From Pseudomonadota bacterium (GTDB lineage Bacteria > Desulfobacterota > Syntrophia > Syntrophales > JADFWA01), in NCBI GenBank assembly GCA_030596145.1, contig JAUVKS010000133.1:1-5743 (forward strand): a stretch of DNA of 5,743 nt. Reading direction: 5' to 3'. The notes under the pieces were generated by a model. It worked only from the letters and a program-made list of their open reading frames with translations, was not told where the DNA came from and did no database searches. Shown in pieces: positions 5,339 to 5,743 of this stretch. Each line of letters opens with the position of its first letter. The first letter of the stretch is position 1. The position numbers were made by a program, and so were the translations under genes.

Positions 5339-5374
5339 TATTTTTAAGGTTAATGAACTCGCAAAAAGTCAGGT

Positions 5375-5743
5375 TCAGCCGGCTTTGATTTCTATTATTT
5401 TCCCCCTTATCTTGTCGTTTATCTCAAGTATTCCGATTGTATTGCAAGTCGAAAATCTCCTGTCAATGGCCGAACCGGGATTAAAAAAAAGAATATTATC
5501 CTTTACCTCATTGACAGCACGGTGGGTATGACCATAAACCAGACAATCTATATCATCAAATTCTTTCCTCAACTTTTTCTCTATACCGATAGGCATACCC
5601 CAACCATGAATAAGACCTACTTTATATCCATTAAGATCAAGAACCAGCTTATGGGGAAGTAGTTTTCTAACCTCAGGCGGGTCCATGTTGCCATGGACAG
5701 CCTTTACATCTTTCCCCTCAAATGCATCGAGAACACTGATATC
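5375..5743 (-). CDS. Metallophosphoesterase, YfcE/MJ0936 family, N-terminus outside window
   Basis: The reading frame is open from the right edge (5743) to the TGA at 5375-5377 and gives the last 122 residues. A methionine at 5686 is internal, because the conserved metal-binding motif VHGNMD spans it. Visible motifs are GNMD (visible residues 18-21), LIHGWG (44-49) and YGHTHR (70-75), followed by FFNPGSAIDRR. These belong to the YfcE/MJ0936 group of small calcineurin-like phosphodiesterases, usually about 160-180 residues. The missing part should hold the N-terminal DxH and GD motifs; the visible sequence begins with D, apparently the D of GD. These enzymes use two metal ions and cleave phosphodiesters in vitro; their natural substrate is mostly unknown. 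It is the first visible gene of the minus-strand group and is followed by the HIT hydrolase, another phosphoester/phosphoanhydride enzyme. Confidence 0.9.
   Translation of the reverse strand, partial: DISVLDAFEGKDVKAVHGNMDPPEVRKLLPHKLVLDLNGYKVGLIHGWGMPIGIEKKLRKEFDDIDCLVYGHTHRAVNEVKDNILFFNPGSAIDRRFSTCNTIGILEINDKIRGKIIEIKAG

Noticed and set aside
5265..5531. Plus-strand open frame of 88 codons
   Set aside because: It overlaps the HIT and metallophosphoesterase genes on the opposite strand, both with clear motifs, and shows no family signature.

Overview
The window looks like a chromosomal housekeeping region of a Gram-negative, probably anaerobic bacterium. Base composition is moderately low in G+C (judged by eye). 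The protein set (a PycA/AccC-like biotin carboxylase, a divergent EF-G paralogue, a stand-alone Mog/MoaB protein, a Mut7-C protein, a LapA-domain protein, a HIT hydrolase and a YfcE/MJ0936-type phosphoesterase) would fit Desulfobacterota (former Deltaproteobacteria) or a neighbouring phylum. That placement is inferred from protein style alone. There are no phage genes, transposases, CRISPR arrays, tRNAs or rRNAs.

Layout. Positions 1-797 (minus) hold the N-terminal 265 residues of a biotin carboxylase whose C-terminus lies off the left edge. Positions 798-1038 are a divergent intergenic region. On the minus strand it carries a consensus-like sigma-70 promoter and then a short leader with a textbook intrinsic terminator placed before the biotin carboxylase start. 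A competing small hairpin makes this look like a transcription attenuator. On the plus strand the same region carries a -10 box and a strong ribosome binding site for the EF-G-like gene at 1039-3114. Positions 3115-3350 contain a terminator-like hairpin and a composite repeat of A/T-rich inverted and direct repeats with three GC-rich mini-hairpins. The Mog-family gene (TTG start) follows at 3351-3839. A double-hairpin element (3845-3898) separates it from a convergent minus-strand group.

The minus-strand group, in transcription order, is metallophosphoesterase (N-terminus off the right edge), HIT hydrolase, LapA-domain membrane protein and Mut7-C/PIN protein. The first two are 36 nt apart and the last two 6 nt apart. 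A 145-nt gap separates HIT from the LapA gene, so there may be two transcription units.

The genes serve separate functions: carboxylation in central or fatty-acid metabolism, a GTPase of translation, molybdenum cofactor maturation, nucleotide and phosphoester hydrolysis, an envelope protein and a putative RNase. No multi-gene defence or novel enzymatic system is visible. The most interesting features are non-coding: the leader attenuator at 798-879, which repeats the gene's own ribosome-binding sequence in a hairpin, and the two structured intergenic repeats at about 3188-3337 and 3845-3898.
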